Origin: Ruegeria lacuscaerulensis
GTDB lineage: Bacteria > Pseudomonadota > Alphaproteobacteria > Rhodobacterales > Rhodobacteraceae
Direction: 5' to 3'
NCBI RefSeq assembly: GCF_013034685.1
Contig: NZ_WQGO01000003.1
Coordinates: 620,001 to 684,000, forward strand
DNA length: 64,000 nucleotides
The notes below the pieces were generated by a model. The model worked only from the letters and a program-made list of their open reading frames with translations, made no database searches and was not told the origin of the DNA. Position numbers and translations under genes: made by a program. Of this stretch, positions 18,613 through 26,775 are shown in pieces. Each line of letters opens with the position of its first letter. The first letter of the stretch is position 1.

Positions 18613-18995
18613 CCGATACACGTCGCATATTCCGCTTTGCGGTCGTTGGTACAGGCGTGGCTGTCTACTATTTCCTGACATATCTGGGGTTGTTGCGGCT
18701 TGTCGGCTCACCTTGGATTGCCAATGCGCTGGCTTTTGGAACCGCGATCTTGATCCAGTATATAGGTCAGTCTGTCTGGACCTTCGGCAAGCCCGTCATG
18801 GCGCCGGCTCAGTTTGGTCGGTTCTTGTGCATGATCGGCATCGGACTTGTCGTTTCATCAACCATTACAGGTGTTTTGGGGCCTCGGTTTGGACTGTCTC
18901 AGCCCGTCACCGCCGGACTAGTAGTCATCGTCCTGCCTGTCATAAATTTTGTGATCCTGCGGCTTTGGGTCTACCGCGAAGAAAAGTCACTTTGA
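18609..18995 (+). CDS. gtrA: GtrA family membrane protein (putative lipid-linked sugar flippase)
   Basis: A 128-residue protein with four hydrophobic helices and the family opening RIFRFAVVGTGVAVYYFLTYLGLL. GtrA proteins are thought to flip the polyprenyl-phosphate sugar made by GtrB to the periplasmic side. Its start codon overlaps the gtrB stop, so the two should be made together. Length and topology are normal for the family. Confidence 0.88.
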   Translation: MTDTRRIFRFAVVGTGVAVYYFLTYLGLLRLVGSPWIANALAFGTAILIQYIGQSVWTFGKPVMAPAQFGRFLCMIGIGLVVSSTITGVLGPRFGLSQPVTAGLVVIVLPVINFVILRLWVYREEKSL

Positions 18996-19005
18996 AAGAG
19001 TAGCT

Positions 19006-19752
19006 ATGTCTCACATCTATTCGAACGAATTCTTTGATTATATCGACCGCGGAGCCCGCGAATCCGCTGTCCGGCTGATCCGTTGTCTTCAGACATGGGT
19101 CAAGCCAGACAGTGTTGTCGATTTCGGCTGTGGCCGAGGTGTCTGGCTGTCGGAATGGTCTGCGGCGGGATGCCCGGATATCGCCGGTGTAGACGGAGAC
19201 TATGTTGATCGTGAGCGTCTGGCCATTTCACCGGATGCTTTTTTTGGAAAAGACCTAACTCAGCCCGTCGATCTTGGGCGGCGTTTTGGTCTGGCCCAAT
19301 CTTTAGAAGTCGGTGAGCATCTGCCGCATGAGGCCTCGTCCAGTCTTGTGCAAAGCCTGACAGCCCATAGCGACCTTGTGTTGTTCTCGGCGGCGGTCCC
19401 GGGGCAGGGCGGAGAGTTCCATATCAACGAGCAACCTTTATCGTTCTGGCAAGGGCTGTTCGAAGCGCAGGGGTACACGGCCTACGATTGCCTGCGCCCA
19501 AAACTGTTTTCCGACGGGGCAATCGAGCCCTGGTACCGCTACAACAGTGTGCTTTACGCCAATGCGGCTGCAGCAGCGTCCTTACCGCCTGAGGTTTTGG
19601 CAACAAAGGTTGCACCCGGAGCGCTGCGTGAGGTTGGAACCTTCGGTTGGAACTTGCGAAAGATGATTGTCCGGCGACTGCCATTGCGTACGGTCACCGC
19701 AATCGCGCAAGCCCGCGCTTCAATTGTCGCACGGTCTCATCGGAGCAACTGA
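19006..19752 (+). CDS. Class I SAM-dependent methyltransferase in glycan cluster
   Basis: A 248-residue protein with the SAM-binding loop VDFGCGRGVWLSEW, an acidic residue after the next strand (VDGDYVDRERL) and SLEVGEHLPHEASSSLVQSL, as in methyltransferase type 11/23 proteins. It ends with a basic tail. Placement between GtrA and the large membrane protein suggests that it methylates a sugar or a small precursor of the surface glycan; the substrate is not visible. Its stop overlaps the next start (TGATG). Confidence 0.75.
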   Translation: MSHIYSNEFFDYIDRGARESAVRLIRCLQTWVKPDSVVDFGCGRGVWLSEWSAAGCPDIAGVDGDYVDRERLAISPDAFFGKDLTQPVDLGRRFGLAQSLEVGEHLPHEASSSLVQSLTAHSDLVLFSAAVPGQGGEFHINEQPLSFWQGLFEAQGYTAYDCLRPKLFSDGAIEPWYRYNSVLYANAAAAASLPPEVLATKVAPGALREVGTFGWNLRKMIVRRLPLRTVTAIAQARASIVARSHRSN

Positions 19753-21161
19753 TGACCGCGCGTTCGGATATAACGCTGGTTTTCTGGCTGACGCTGCTTT
19801 GCCTCGGAACTCTGATGGCGACCTATGGGCCATTTCTGAGCGATCCATTCGTCCGTCATGACGACTTTCCCGCCTTGCTGGGCCATTTCGACATGGCTTA
19901 TAGCAAGGCGCTAGATGAGGGGCGCTGGCTAAATTTCTGGTGGCAGTTTCGACCGTTCCTCTGGCCTGCACCGGTCAATTTTGCATTGTACCTTCTGGGT
20001 TGGTCGATCTTTTCTGCATGCACCGCGATCATAGTCCTGGGGCGCTCCATGCCTGCGTGGTTCCTGTGCGTCATGGCATTGTTCGTCGCGTTGTCGCGGC
20101 CGGCTTTTCTGATATCGTTCTGGTTCAACACTTTGCTGCCCGGTATCTGGGTACTAGCGCTGTTTTCACTGGCCGTAGTTTTTCTGTCCCATCGGGCGTC
20201 AGTTCTGTTGCTGATCGTGGCGGTGCCATTGTCGTTTATGGCTTACACCACGTACCCGTTCATGATGTTGAGCCTTGTTTTGCTGTCCCGAAAGGCGCCG
20301 CAAACCTATGTCAGTGCGGGCGTAACACTGGTGGTTTTTTTTGCGAGCCTCGCATTGGCCTTCGGTGTGGTCTACTCGTTGAATTTCCTGCATCACGGAG
20401 TGTTCGACATTCCGGTGGCCGAATGGCGCGACCCGACCGAGGTCAAGTCGATAAGCGATCTGGCATTGAACTATCAAAAGCTTAAACTGCACCTGTACGA
20501 AAACTTGCATCGCGTCGGCAGCGGGTCTTTGTCCAACGGGGTGTTTTTGGTATCGCTCTTCGCGGTCTCGTGGCTTTACCTGTTTCGGCGTCAGCGTTAT
20601 GTGGCAACGATTGTACTGGTCGCGGTTCTCGCCGGTTGTGGCCCTTTGTTCGCCAAAACGCTGACATCAGGTCTTAAGGTTCCGTTTCGGGCACTTGGTT
20701 GGAACTGGATTTTGTTCGGTTACACCCTGACAATGTCGGTGTTTATTCTTACGAGCACATCCACCCGGTTGGCCAGCGTCGCGCGCATTGTGATCATGTG
20801 TGTTCTGTTGATCGCAACAATCCAATTCGGACGCATCACCTACGGCACCTTTCCTCTTTGGCAAAAAACAACGCGGGCTTTGGCGGATGAGATCCCAGAC
20901 GGGATGAACCGTGTGCAGCTTTATGGTAGCTACTACGGATTGGAAGGCGCGCGCGAGACGTTCATTCAGTTTGATCGCGGATTGCGTCTGCGGTTGGAAT
21001 ATCTGACTGGGGCAGAGGTTGTATCGTGCGACACGACACCAGACGAATGTACGGATGCGACCCCGCCATTTGATCCGCTGGGCTGGACGCATACATCTTT
21101 AGTCGAAACGGATGGCACCGTGGCATTTGTCCTGCTGCCGAGCCCGCCGGTCGGGCCATAG
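19752..21161 (+). CDS. Polytopic membrane protein, probable Gtr-type glycosyltransferase
   Basis: A 469-residue protein with about ten hydrophobic helices and a final soluble stretch containing two cysteines (VVSCDTTPDECTDAT). I do not recognise a named family. The layout, an acidic motif after the first helix (FVRHDDFPALLGHFD), like the loop-1 aspartates of GT-C enzymes, and the position after gtrB and gtrA fit the cluster-specific glycosyltransferase that moves the flipped sugar onto the surface polysaccharide. The start at 19752 overlaps the methyltransferase stop; the frame upstream of it is a shadow. A different membrane role remains possible. Confidence 0.6.
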   Translation: MTARSDITLVFWLTLLCLGTLMATYGPFLSDPFVRHDDFPALLGHFDMAYSKALDEGRWLNFWWQFRPFLWPAPVNFALYLLGWSIFSACTAIIVLGRSMPAWFLCVMALFVALSRPAFLISFWFNTLLPGIWVLALFSLAVVFLSHRASVLLLIVAVPLSFMAYTTYPFMMLSLVLLSRKAPQTYVSAGVTLVVFFASLALAFGVVYSLNFLHHGVFDIPVAEWRDPTEVKSISDLALNYQKLKLHLYENLHRVGSGSLSNGVFLVSLFAVSWLYLFRRQRYVATIVLVAVLAGCGPLFAKTLTSGLKVPFRALGWNWILFGYTLTMSVFILTSTSTRLASVARIVIMCVLLIATIQFGRITYGTFPLWQKTTRALADEIPDGMNRVQLYGSYYGLEGARETFIQFDRGLRLRLEYLTGAEVVSCDTTPDECTDATPPFDPLGWTHTSLVETDGTVAFVLLPSPPVGP

Positions 21162-21201
21162 TCTGAGCGTGGTTTAGGCAGGTTCGAGATTACGTTGCGC
21201 T

Positions 21202-21215
21202 GAATCTCTGTCTCT
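21202..21215 (+). repeat. Imperfect copy of the tRNA-Ser 3' end
   Basis: GAATCTCTGTCTCT here matches 13 of 14 bases of the tRNA-Ser gene at 17250-17263 (GAATCCCTGTCTCT), in the same orientation; GGTTCGA, also part of the T arm, lies 14 bp upstream at 21181-21187. It follows the last gene of the Gtr-type cluster. It could be a decayed attachment-site copy or chance. Confidence 0.35.
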
Positions 21216-21336
21216 GTCCTGTCGACGGTAAAAAACACATTTGTAACCACAGGGCGAAGGATTTATGACCCTGACGCAAGGTGCCAGTTTATGCGGCCGT
21301 CGGCCATGGCGCGCCCCCTTTAGGTATCGGATCCAA

Positions 21337-21945
21337 ATGATTGACCTGACTGACCACACCCCATTGCGCAAAAGCCGAAATTACCTGATCTTTCAGCACC
21401 CCGATCGGCAGGATGCCTTGCTGAAAGTGCGCGCGGATGTCCCGGTGCGCGATCACCGGATTCCGCGCTATGCGGAATGGCGCTATGGTAACCTGCGCCA
21501 ATGGAACCGCGAAGCCAACGAATACCTGGCCGCGCTGCATCGCGGCTGCCCCGAGATTGAACGTCTGGCCCATTTCATGGGGTATGCACCGACCTCATTG
21601 GGGCCAGCGCTTGTTGTCGAGAAAATGACGGGACCAGATGGAGATCTGGCGCCGACAGTCTACAAGGAATGGATGTCGCTCAAAGAGGATCCCGCTGGAC
21701 GCAAACGCCTTGGGGAAGAGTTCATGGAGTTGCTGGACGACCTGGAACGGGGGCGGATCATCGTCGGCGACATGAGCCACGAAAACATTGTGCGGGCCGA
21801 AGAACGCGGCGGCAAATTGGTGGTGATTGATGGTTTGGGCGAACGTGTCTTGTTTCCGCTGGCCTTGTTCAGCGACTGGGCATTTCGCAAGTCCATGCAG
21901 CGTCGTCGGGAACGGATGGGCAGCATGTTTGGAATTCGCTCTTAG
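21337..21945 (+). CDS. YrbL-like protein kinase-fold protein
   Basis: A 202-residue protein with a shortened protein-kinase-like fold of the YrbL family. Visible parts are DALLKVRADVP (ATP-lysine region), NLRQWNREANEYLAAL (helix C region), and GRIIVGDMSHENIV followed by VVIDGLGER, which stand for the catalytic HxD and DFG motifs. In enterobacteria YrbL belongs to the PhoP network, but its substrate is unknown. The ATG at 21337 gives the usual length; the frame extends to 21265 without better signals. It stands alone between the glycan cluster and the GbdR-like regulator. Confidence 0.75.
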   Translation: MIDLTDHTPLRKSRNYLIFQHPDRQDALLKVRADVPVRDHRIPRYAEWRYGNLRQWNREANEYLAALHRGCPEIERLAHFMGYAPTSLGPALVVEKMTGPDGDLAPTVYKEWMSLKEDPAGRKRLGEEFMELLDDLERGRIIVGDMSHENIVRAEERGGKLVVIDGLGERVLFPLALFSDWAFRKSMQRRRERMGSMFGIRS

Positions 21946-21971
21946 GGCTGCATTTCTGCTAGGATCCCCGG

Positions 21972-22976
21972 ATGCATGAGGAAAACAGGATCACGATCGG
22001 ATTTCTGCTGTTTGACGGCTTTCCGATGGCCTGCCTTACCTCCGTCATCGAACCGCTTCGGGCGGCCAATGAAATCGCCGGGAAGCAAGCCTTTGGATGG
22101 GTGCTTGTGTCCGAGCGTGGGCAAAAGGTTCAATCCAGTGCGGGTGTGGGGTTTGAAGCCGCGCTAGCCCTGACAGGGTGCAAGGATATCGACATCCTGT
22201 TTCTGCTCAGCAGTCCGACATCCGGGTTTGCCGATCCGCGCACTGGAAACGGCGCGTTACGTGGATTTGGTCGGCACGGCACTGTCCTCGGCGGCATTAG
22301 CGGAGGCGTATTCCCCCTTGTTCGCTCGGGCGCGATGGTGGATCAGCCGGTCTCGGTTCATTGGTGTTATGAAGCGGCGTTCGAGGCTGAGTTTCCCGAC
22401 ATAGACGCGCGCAGTGAAGTGATTGTGCGCACCGATACGCGCTGGACCGCCGCGGGCGCGGCCGCTGGATTTGATCTGGCGTTGCACTTGATTTCAGATC
22501 GTCTTGGCAGCGAGATCGCGCATGAGGTCGCCTGCTGGTTTCAGCACCCGATGATGCGAGGCGCAGGGGTGCGTCAAAAAGTTCCCGACACAACTGCACC
22601 TGGTTCAGGTGATCAACTGCCCCCGTTGGTTGCGCGTAGCGTTGAGCTATTTGCCGGCCATCTGAGCGAACCGATCTCGATTGCAGAAGTTGCCGGGCAG
22701 ATGAGGGTCACGCCCCGCCAGATCGAGCGAGCTTTCAAACAGGCGACGGGTCAAAGCCCAAGCCACTACTATCGGTCTATGCGCATGAAAGCCGCGCGCC
22801 AGATGGTTATGTATACGAAAGACCCGATTGCACAGATTGCCGCTGCAGTCGGGTACAGCTCAGTCACGCCGTTGGTATCGCACTACAAAGCGGCCTTTGG
22901 GCTCAGCCCGGCAGAGGACCGTCGCCGGATCAACCGGTTCCGGGTCGAGGACAACGCGCCGCTGCCTTCGATCTGA
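21972..22976 (+). CDS. GbdR-like AraC family regulator with DJ-1/PfpI-type N-terminal domain
   Basis: The 334-residue protein has an amidotransferase-like (DJ-1/PfpI) sensor domain, starting TIGFLLFDGFPMACLTSVIEPLRAAN. The C-terminal AraC DNA-binding domain has two helix-turn-helix units (SIAEVAGQMRVTPRQIERAFK and PIAQIAAAVGYSSVTPLVSHY). This architecture is that of GbdR, which activates glycine betaine, dimethylglycine and sarcosine catabolism in Pseudomonas. Convergent with and only 5 bp from soxG, it is the likely activator of the sox operon; the assignment rests on architecture plus context. The ligand in GbdR is glycine betaine or dimethylglycine; here it could also be a creatine-derived compound. 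Confidence 0.85.
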   Translation: MHEENRITIGFLLFDGFPMACLTSVIEPLRAANEIAGKQAFGWVLVSERGQKVQSSAGVGFEAALALTGCKDIDILFLLSSPTSGFADPRTGNGALRGFGRHGTVLGGISGGVFPLVRSGAMVDQPVSVHWCYEAAFEAEFPDIDARSEVIVRTDTRWTAAGAAAGFDLALHLISDRLGSEIAHEVACWFQHPMMRGAGVRQKVPDTTAPGSGDQLPPLVARSVELFAGHLSEPISIAEVAGQMRVTPRQIERAFKQATGQSPSHYYRSMRMKAARQMVMYTKDPIAQIAAAVGYSSVTPLVSHYKAAFGLSPAEDRRRINRFRVEDNAPLPSI

Positions 22977-22981
22977 TTGTC

Positions 22982-23542
22982 TTAATGGGCCGAACGCATG
23001 GCCGCCAGAACCGCATGGTGCAGCGATCCGGCCGATGATCTGGGACCATAAAGGCTGACATGGTCGGCGCTGCGGCACAGGATGAAACACCCGATGTGAT
23101 GAACTGCGCCCCGCGCGACGTGACCGGACTGAAACTGACGTAGGTCCAGTTGGCATAGCAATTCCAGAACCGCGTTGACCCCGTCGCCCCGCAAGTCGAA
23201 CCGCGCCCAAGCATCCGTCTGCTCAGTGACAGAAGCGACGGTTCCAACGGCGGTCTTGACGTGGGCGGCAAGGTCTTCGTGGGTGGCAATGGGGGCTTCG
23301 ATCATCCATTGGTCCGGGCCGGACCAGAAGGCGGTCACAGGGTCTCCGGCGAAACGCTGCGCGGTCGGCGTTGCGGTTCCGATAAGCCGCGCCAATTCAT
23401 CCTGCGTTGCAGCCTCGTGCCCCAACCGGGCAGTGACTGAGGCCAACGCCACATCTGGGACTTCAGAACATGTGACCGGACCGACCGTATCCACGCGTGG
23501 CGTGGTGCCGCCGAGGGCGGTTAATGCAACAAGATCATGCAC
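22982..23542 (-). CDS. soxG: Sarcosine oxidase gamma subunit
   Basis: Small subunit of heterotetrameric sarcosine oxidase, GcvT-related, 186 residues. FWSGPDQWMIEAP, VASVTEQTDAWARFDLRG and HHIGCFILCRSADHVSLYGPRSSAGSLHHAV are the family landmarks. I place the start at a GTG (23542) behind a GGAG site inside the soxA end, giving an 8-bp overlap and coupled translation; the longer frame to 23599 lies within soxA. Last gene of soxBDAG. Confidence 0.92.
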   Translation of the reverse strand: MHDLVALTALGGTTPRVDTVGPVTCSEVPDVALASVTARLGHEAATQDELARLIGTATPTAQRFAGDPVTAFWSGPDQWMIEAPIATHEDLAAHVKTAVGTVASVTEQTDAWARFDLRGDGVNAVLELLCQLDLRQFQSGHVARGAVHHIGCFILCRSADHVSLYGPRSSAGSLHHAVLAAMRSAH

Positions 23543-26477
23543 GCAGGCGTTCTCCTTCGGGGTCAACGAAATGAGCCGAGACAATTTCGACTTCGACATT
23601 CAATTCGGTCAGGGGTGACACAAGGCGCATCTTCTCGCCCATCCGCGCGTCGCCGCGTTTCAGCAGGCCCAGCCCGATATGACTGTTCAGATTGGGCGAA
23701 TAGGCCGCCGAGGTAACATAGCCCTGATCATGTGTCGCATCGACCGGGCCATCTATATTCATCAAATGGCCCCCGGCGGTGATCTTTTCCTCGGGGTTGA
23801 CCGGTTTCAGCCCGACCAGTTTCAGTACATCCGGTGCGGTCAACGCTTCACGCTCGGACAGAACAGAGCCAACGCTGTCTTTCTTCTTTGACACCATCTT
23901 GCCCAGACCAAGGTTCAGCGCTGTAGTGGTGCCGTTCAACTCATTGCCGACCGGGTGGCCCTTTTCGATACGCATCACGCTCAGCGCTTCGGTACCATAA
24001 GGGGTGACGTCGAACTCTTTGCCTTCGGTCATCAACCGCCGCATTAGTGCGTCGCCATAGCGCGACGGGACGGCGATCTCGAACGCCAATTCGCCCGAGA
24101 ATGAGATACGGAACAGCCGCGCCCTCAGCCCGCCGCAGACGGTGATCTTGCCGCAGGCCATGAAGGGGAACGCCTCGTTCGAGATATCGAATTCGGGGTC
24201 CACGATCTTTTGCAGCAGCTTGCGCGAATTTGGTCCCGCAACCGCGTATTGCGCCCAACCATCGGTGGTCGAAATCAGCTGAACATCCATGTCCGGGAAC
24301 AGGCACTGGCGCACGAATTCCATGTGACGATAAACACTTACAGCATTCGCCGTGGTGGTGGTGACAACGAAATGATCCTCGGCCAGCCGTGCGGCGGTGC
24401 CGTCATCCATGACCATCCCATCCTCGCGCAGCATCAGCCCATAGCGCGTTTTGCCCACTGCAAGCTTGGCAAAGCCGTTGGCGTAGACGCGGTTGAGGAA
24501 CTCGGCAGCATCCGTGCCCTGCACGTCGATCTTGCCCAGCGTGGTGCAATCGCACACCCCGACCGAGGCGCGGGTTTGGCGCACCTCACGGTCGACGGAG
24601 TCGCGCCAATGCGTCTCACCGGGCAGGGGAAACCACTGCGCACGCAGCCAGTTCCCAGCCTCGACAAACACCGCCCCGCGCTCCTTGGCCCAATGGTGCG
24701 ATGGGGTCAGGCGGGTCGGGTGGAAGTCCTTGCCCGTCATTCGGCCCGCGAAGGCACCGATGGGCACCGGTGTATAGGGCGGGCGGAAAATGGTTGTGCC
24801 GGTTTCGGGGATCGACTTGCCCGCAACCTCGGCCATGATCGCAAGGCCCGTGATGTTCGAGGTCTTGCCCTGATCGGTGGCCATGCCCAGCGTGGTATAG
24901 CGTTTCAGATGCTCGACCGAGCGGAAGCCTTCCTGATAGCTGAGCTTCACATCTTTGACCGTCACGTCGTTCTGCTGATCGACCCATGCGCGTTTGCAGC
25001 CTTGCACATACCAGAACGGCTTTAGCGCCATGGGCGCGTCCTCGGCTTCTGGCAGGTCGGGCTGGGTGGTCAGGTCCAGCGCGGCAGCGGCCGCTTCGGC
25101 TCCCGAGCGCAGTGCGCCATGGGTTGACATGACGCCATTGGCAGAACCCGCGACGGACATGCCAACCGGTAGGTTTTCTCCCGGAACGAAAGCAGCAAGG
25201 GCTTCGTTCCAAACAGGGCGTCCGCGTTGGTGGCAGGTCAGGTGGACATTCGGGTTCCAGCCGCCCGACACGCCCAGCGCGCCACAATCCAGTGTCCGGG
25301 TCGAACCATCGGGCAAGGCGACCTCGACAAAGCTCAAGCCCAGACGGCCCCTGGTGTTTATGACCTGCGCGCCTTTTAGCACCTCATAGTCATAGCTGAG
25401 GGGGGCATCTTCGCGCACATCGACCACGGCGGCGATTTTAACGCCCTTGGCGTGTAGGTCATCGGCCGTGCGGTGGCCGTCATCATTGCTGGTAAAGATC
25501 GCAACCCGCGGCGAAGCTGTCACCGCAAAGCGATTGGCATAAGTCCGCAGCGCGCTGGCGGTCATGATGCCGGGGCGGTCATTGTTTTCAAATGCAATGG
25601 GACGCTCGGTTGCTCCGGCACACAGCAGGGCCTTTTGGGTATAGATGCGCCACAGGATCTGGCGCGGTTTGCCAGCAGGCAGCGAGGGCAGATGATCACC
25701 CGTCCGCTCGACCGCCCCATAGATTCCATGGTCAAACGCTCCGATCACCGTGGTGCGCGGCATCAGCCGGACGTTCGGCATTGCCAACAGTTCGGCCACG
25801 GTTTGTGCCGTCCAGTCGGGGGCGCTGTGGTCGCCGACCGAGAAGGTCTCGCTGTTCAGGCGTCCGCCCAGCGTGAAATCCTCGTCTGCCAGTATGACAT
25901 CTGCGCCCGCACGCCCGGCGGTCAACGCTGCCATCAGGCCCGCAGGTCCGGCACCGATGATCAGCAGATCGCAGTGACGAAACCCCTTGTCGTATTCATC
26001 CGGGTCCGCCTGCATCGACAGTGAGCCAAGGCCAGCGGCGCGGCGTATGATAGGCTCGTACAGCTTCTCCCAAAACGCAGCGGGCCACATGAAGGTTTTG
26101 TAGTAGAACCCCGCCGACAAGAAGTTGGAAAACAAGTCATTCACCGCCAGCGCGTCGAACCGCAGACTGGGCCAACGGTTTTGCGAGTTTGCGATCAACC
26201 CGTCGTACATCTCGATCGTCGTGGCGCGGGTGTTGGGTTCCTTGCGGGCGCCTGCGCGCAGTTCCACCATGCCGTTGGGTTCCTCGGACCCCGCCGTCAG
26301 CAATCCGCGAGGCCGGTGGTATTTGAAGGACCGCCCTATCAGTCGTACATTATTAGCCAGCAGCGCCGAGGCCAAAGTGTCGCCGGGATGCGCGGTAAAG
26401 CTGCGCCCGTCGAAGTAGAATTTCAGGGTTGTATCGCGGTCGATTTGCCCGCCGGTAAGTCGGTTCACTTGTGTCAT
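23535..26477 (-). CDS. soxA: Sarcosine oxidase alpha subunit
   Basis: Large subunit, 980 residues. The N-terminal part carries the small ferredoxin-like domain (LKFYFDGRSFTAHPGDTLAS, FKYHRPRG) and then the NAD-binding Rossmann motif LLIIGAGPAGLMAALTAGRAG. The C-terminal third is a GcvT/aminomethyltransferase domain (GVCDCTTLGKIDVQGTDAAEFLNRVY, GYVTSAAYSPNLNSHIGLGLL). There the methyl carbon of sarcosine is passed to tetrahydrofolate as 5,10-methylene-THF. Its ATG overlaps the soxD stop (ATGA). Length and domain order are normal. Confidence 0.96.
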   Translation of the reverse strand: MTQVNRLTGGQIDRDTTLKFYFDGRSFTAHPGDTLASALLANNVRLIGRSFKYHRPRGLLTAGSEEPNGMVELRAGARKEPNTRATTIEMYDGLIANSQNRWPSLRFDALAVNDLFSNFLSAGFYYKTFMWPAAFWEKLYEPIIRRAAGLGSLSMQADPDEYDKGFRHCDLLIIGAGPAGLMAALTAGRAGADVILADEDFTLGGRLNSETFSVGDHSAPDWTAQTVAELLAMPNVRLMPRTTVIGAFDHGIYGAVERTGDHLPSLPAGKPRQILWRIYTQKALLCAGATERPIAFENNDRPGIMTASALRTYANRFAVTASPRVAIFTSNDDGHRTADDLHAKGVKIAAVVDVREDAPLSYDYEVLKGAQVINTRGRLGLSFVEVALPDGSTRTLDCGALGVSGGWNPNVHLTCHQRGRPVWNEALAAFVPGENLPVGMSVAGSANGVMSTHGALRSGAEAAAAALDLTTQPDLPEAEDAPMALKPFWYVQGCKRAWVDQQNDVTVKDVKLSYQEGFRSVEHLKRYTTLGMATDQGKTSNITGLAIMAEVAGKSIPETGTTIFRPPYTPVPIGAFAGRMTGKDFHPTRLTPSHHWAKERGAVFVEAGNWLRAQWFPLPGETHWRDSVDREVRQTRASVGVCDCTTLGKIDVQGTDAAEFLNRVYANGFAKLAVGKTRYGLMLREDGMVMDDGTAARLAEDHFVVTTTTANAVSVYRHMEFVRQCLFPDMDVQLISTTDGWAQYAVAGPNSRKLLQKIVDPEFDISNEAFPFMACGKITVCGGLRARLFRISFSGELAFEIAVPSRYGDALMRRLMTEGKEFDVTPYGTEALSVMRIEKGHPVGNELNGTTTALNLGLGKMVSKKKDSVGSVLSEREALTAPDVLKLVGLKPVNPEEKITAGGHLMNIDGPVDATHDQGYVTSAAYSPNLNSHIGLGLLKRGDARMGEKMRLVSPLTELNVEVEIVSAHFVDPEGERLRA

Positions 26478-26761
26478 TTCGAACGCCCCCGCGTGCGGGC
26501 CACATCGCGGGCCAGTTCCACCTTGGAAATCTCATGGGTCAGAGTATTGCGGGTCACGACCAGCCACGAGCGATCCCCGGCCTCGTGATACCAAAGCTCG
26601 CGATGCTCACCGGCGGGATTGTCGCGCAGATAGGCATAGTCATAAAACGCGTCGGCGGCATTCTCGGCCGTCCCGTCGGGCCGGTCGATCAGGGATGCAT
26701 CGCCCAGATAGGTGAACTCTGAGGCATCGCGAGGCCCAAGCAGAGGGTGATTGATGATCAT
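26474..26761 (-). CDS. soxD: Sarcosine oxidase delta subunit, zinc-ligand residues absent
   Basis: Smallest subunit, 95 residues, recognised by GPRDASEFTYLGDAS, AYLRDNPAGEHRELWYHEAG and NTLTHEI and by its operon position. Characterised delta subunits bind zinc through a CPxCG pair near the start, a His and a Cys in HxxGC. Here the first motif reads HPLLG, so both cysteines are gone. His59 is kept but the expected Cys63 is Asp. The subunit therefore probably lacks zinc. It overlaps soxA by four bases. Confidence 0.92.
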   Translation of the reverse strand: MIINHPLLGPRDASEFTYLGDASLIDRPDGTAENAADAFYDYAYLRDNPAGEHRELWYHEAGDRSWLVVTRNTLTHEISKVELARDVARTRGRSK

Positions 26762-26775
26762 ATCCGTGGTCCCCT

